Source: Planctomycetota bacterium (lineage in GTDB: Bacteria; Planctomycetota; UBA1135; UBA2386). Taken from it: a stretch of DNA of 53,244 bases. The translations under genes were made by a program, and so were the position numbers. The DNA is taken from contig BJHM01000027.1 of assembly GCA_014192625.1 (NCBI GenBank), forward strand, positions 1 through 53,244. The letters run 5' to 3'. The notes beneath the pieces are model-generated. The model was not told where the DNA came from, did no database searches, and worked only from the letters and a program-made list of their open reading frames with translations. Of this stretch, positions 52,915 to 53,244 are shown piece after piece; positions within the stretch are counted from its first letter, which is position 1, and every line of letters begins with the position of its first letter.

Positions 52915-53244
52915 GCGAGGGGGCGGGCAGCGACCGGCACCGCTGGACTTGCACAGGCAAATCATTCCACGCCGCGTTTTCACAGGATGAATGCGAACGC
53001 CCCGCCGCGCACGCACGCCCCGCGCACGAACGCCCCGCCGCGCACGCACGCCCCGCGCACGAACGCCGCCGCGCACGCACGCCCCGCGCACGAACCCAGC
53101 CGCGCACGCACCCCGCCGCGCACGCACGCCCCGCGCACGCACGCCGCCGCGCACGAACGCCCCGCCGCGCACGCACGCCCCGCGCACGAACGCCCCGCCG
53201 CGCACGAACGCCCCGCCGCGCACGAACCCAGCCGCGCACGCACC
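52915..53244. repeat. GC-rich tandem repeat at the right edge
   Basis: From about 52996 the sequence consists of 9-17 nt units (cgccccgccgcgcacg, cgcacgccccgcgcacg, cgaacgccccgccg) arranged irregularly to the window end. Plus-strand translation from an ATG at 52987 stays open to the edge, and the minus strand is also open. Codon composition is extreme, so neither is called as a gene. The preceding 70 bases after the BatD-E stop show nothing recognisable. Confidence 0.8.

Noticed and set aside
52819-53243. Minus-strand Arg/Gly/Cys-rich ORFs
   Set aside because: They arise from the GC-rich edge repeat, are open in more than one frame at once and lack any domain.

Overview
The window is high-GC bacterial DNA, very probably from a member of the Planctomycetota. 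The left end carries the planctomycete-typical trio DUF1549/DUF1553, PPC-domain and DUF1501 proteins. Secreted proteins, large orphan proteins and MoxR/DUF58/VWA gene sets are abundant. No rRNA, tRNA, CRISPR array, transposase or phage gene was recognised.

Layout. 1-6.8 kb (minus): DUF1501 -> PPC-domain -> DUF1549/DUF1553 -> a Pro/Ala/Thr-rich secreted protein that runs off the left edge, all overlapping or nearly so. 6.9-9.0 kb (minus): a GT-C-like membrane glycosyltransferase. 9.1-12.1 kb (plus): a tight membrane operon of DUF2752, GYF_2, an unknown protein, and a CPBP protease with a zinc-ribbon-like head. 12.7-13.8 kb (minus): a thioredoxin-like protein whose frame is interrupted by one UGA. 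14.3-15.4 kb (plus): a ChaA-type antiporter. 15.7-25.4 kb (minus): MoxR, DUF58, a membrane protein, two VWA proteins, a TPR protein whose frame also continues past a UGA, then a 1340-residue orphan. 25.8-29.0 kb: a large CarboxypepD_reg-like surface protein. 29.4-41 kb: methyltransferases, a B12/radical SAM protein, PhzF, a UDPGP-type uridylyltransferase, RecG, an RlmD-like methyltransferase and an EamA transporter. 41.2-52.9 kb (plus): a HEAT-repeat protein, a small membrane protein and a nearly complete Bat operon (MoxR, DUF58, DUF4381-like, BatA, BatB, BatC, fused BatD-BatE). The right edge is a GC-rich tandem repeat.

The main discovery is two candidate selenoproteins. In each, an in-frame UGA is followed by continuing protein-like sequence and, at the right distance, by a hairpin that fits the bacterial SECIS model (G within the first two loop bases). 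One is a secreted thioredoxin-like protein (Sec at residue 87). The other is a secreted TPR protein beside the MoxR/VWA cluster (Sec at residue 200, U-x-x-C motif, 39-residue Gly/Lys-rich tail). Ordinary gene calling would split the first and truncate the second.

A second theme is short tandem repeats in or directly after genes. Two arrays begin inside the 3' end of a gene and copy its end region, one including the stop codon. Others encode low-complexity Pro/Ala/Thr or Lys/Asp tracts. All functional calls come from reading the sequence; no database search was run.
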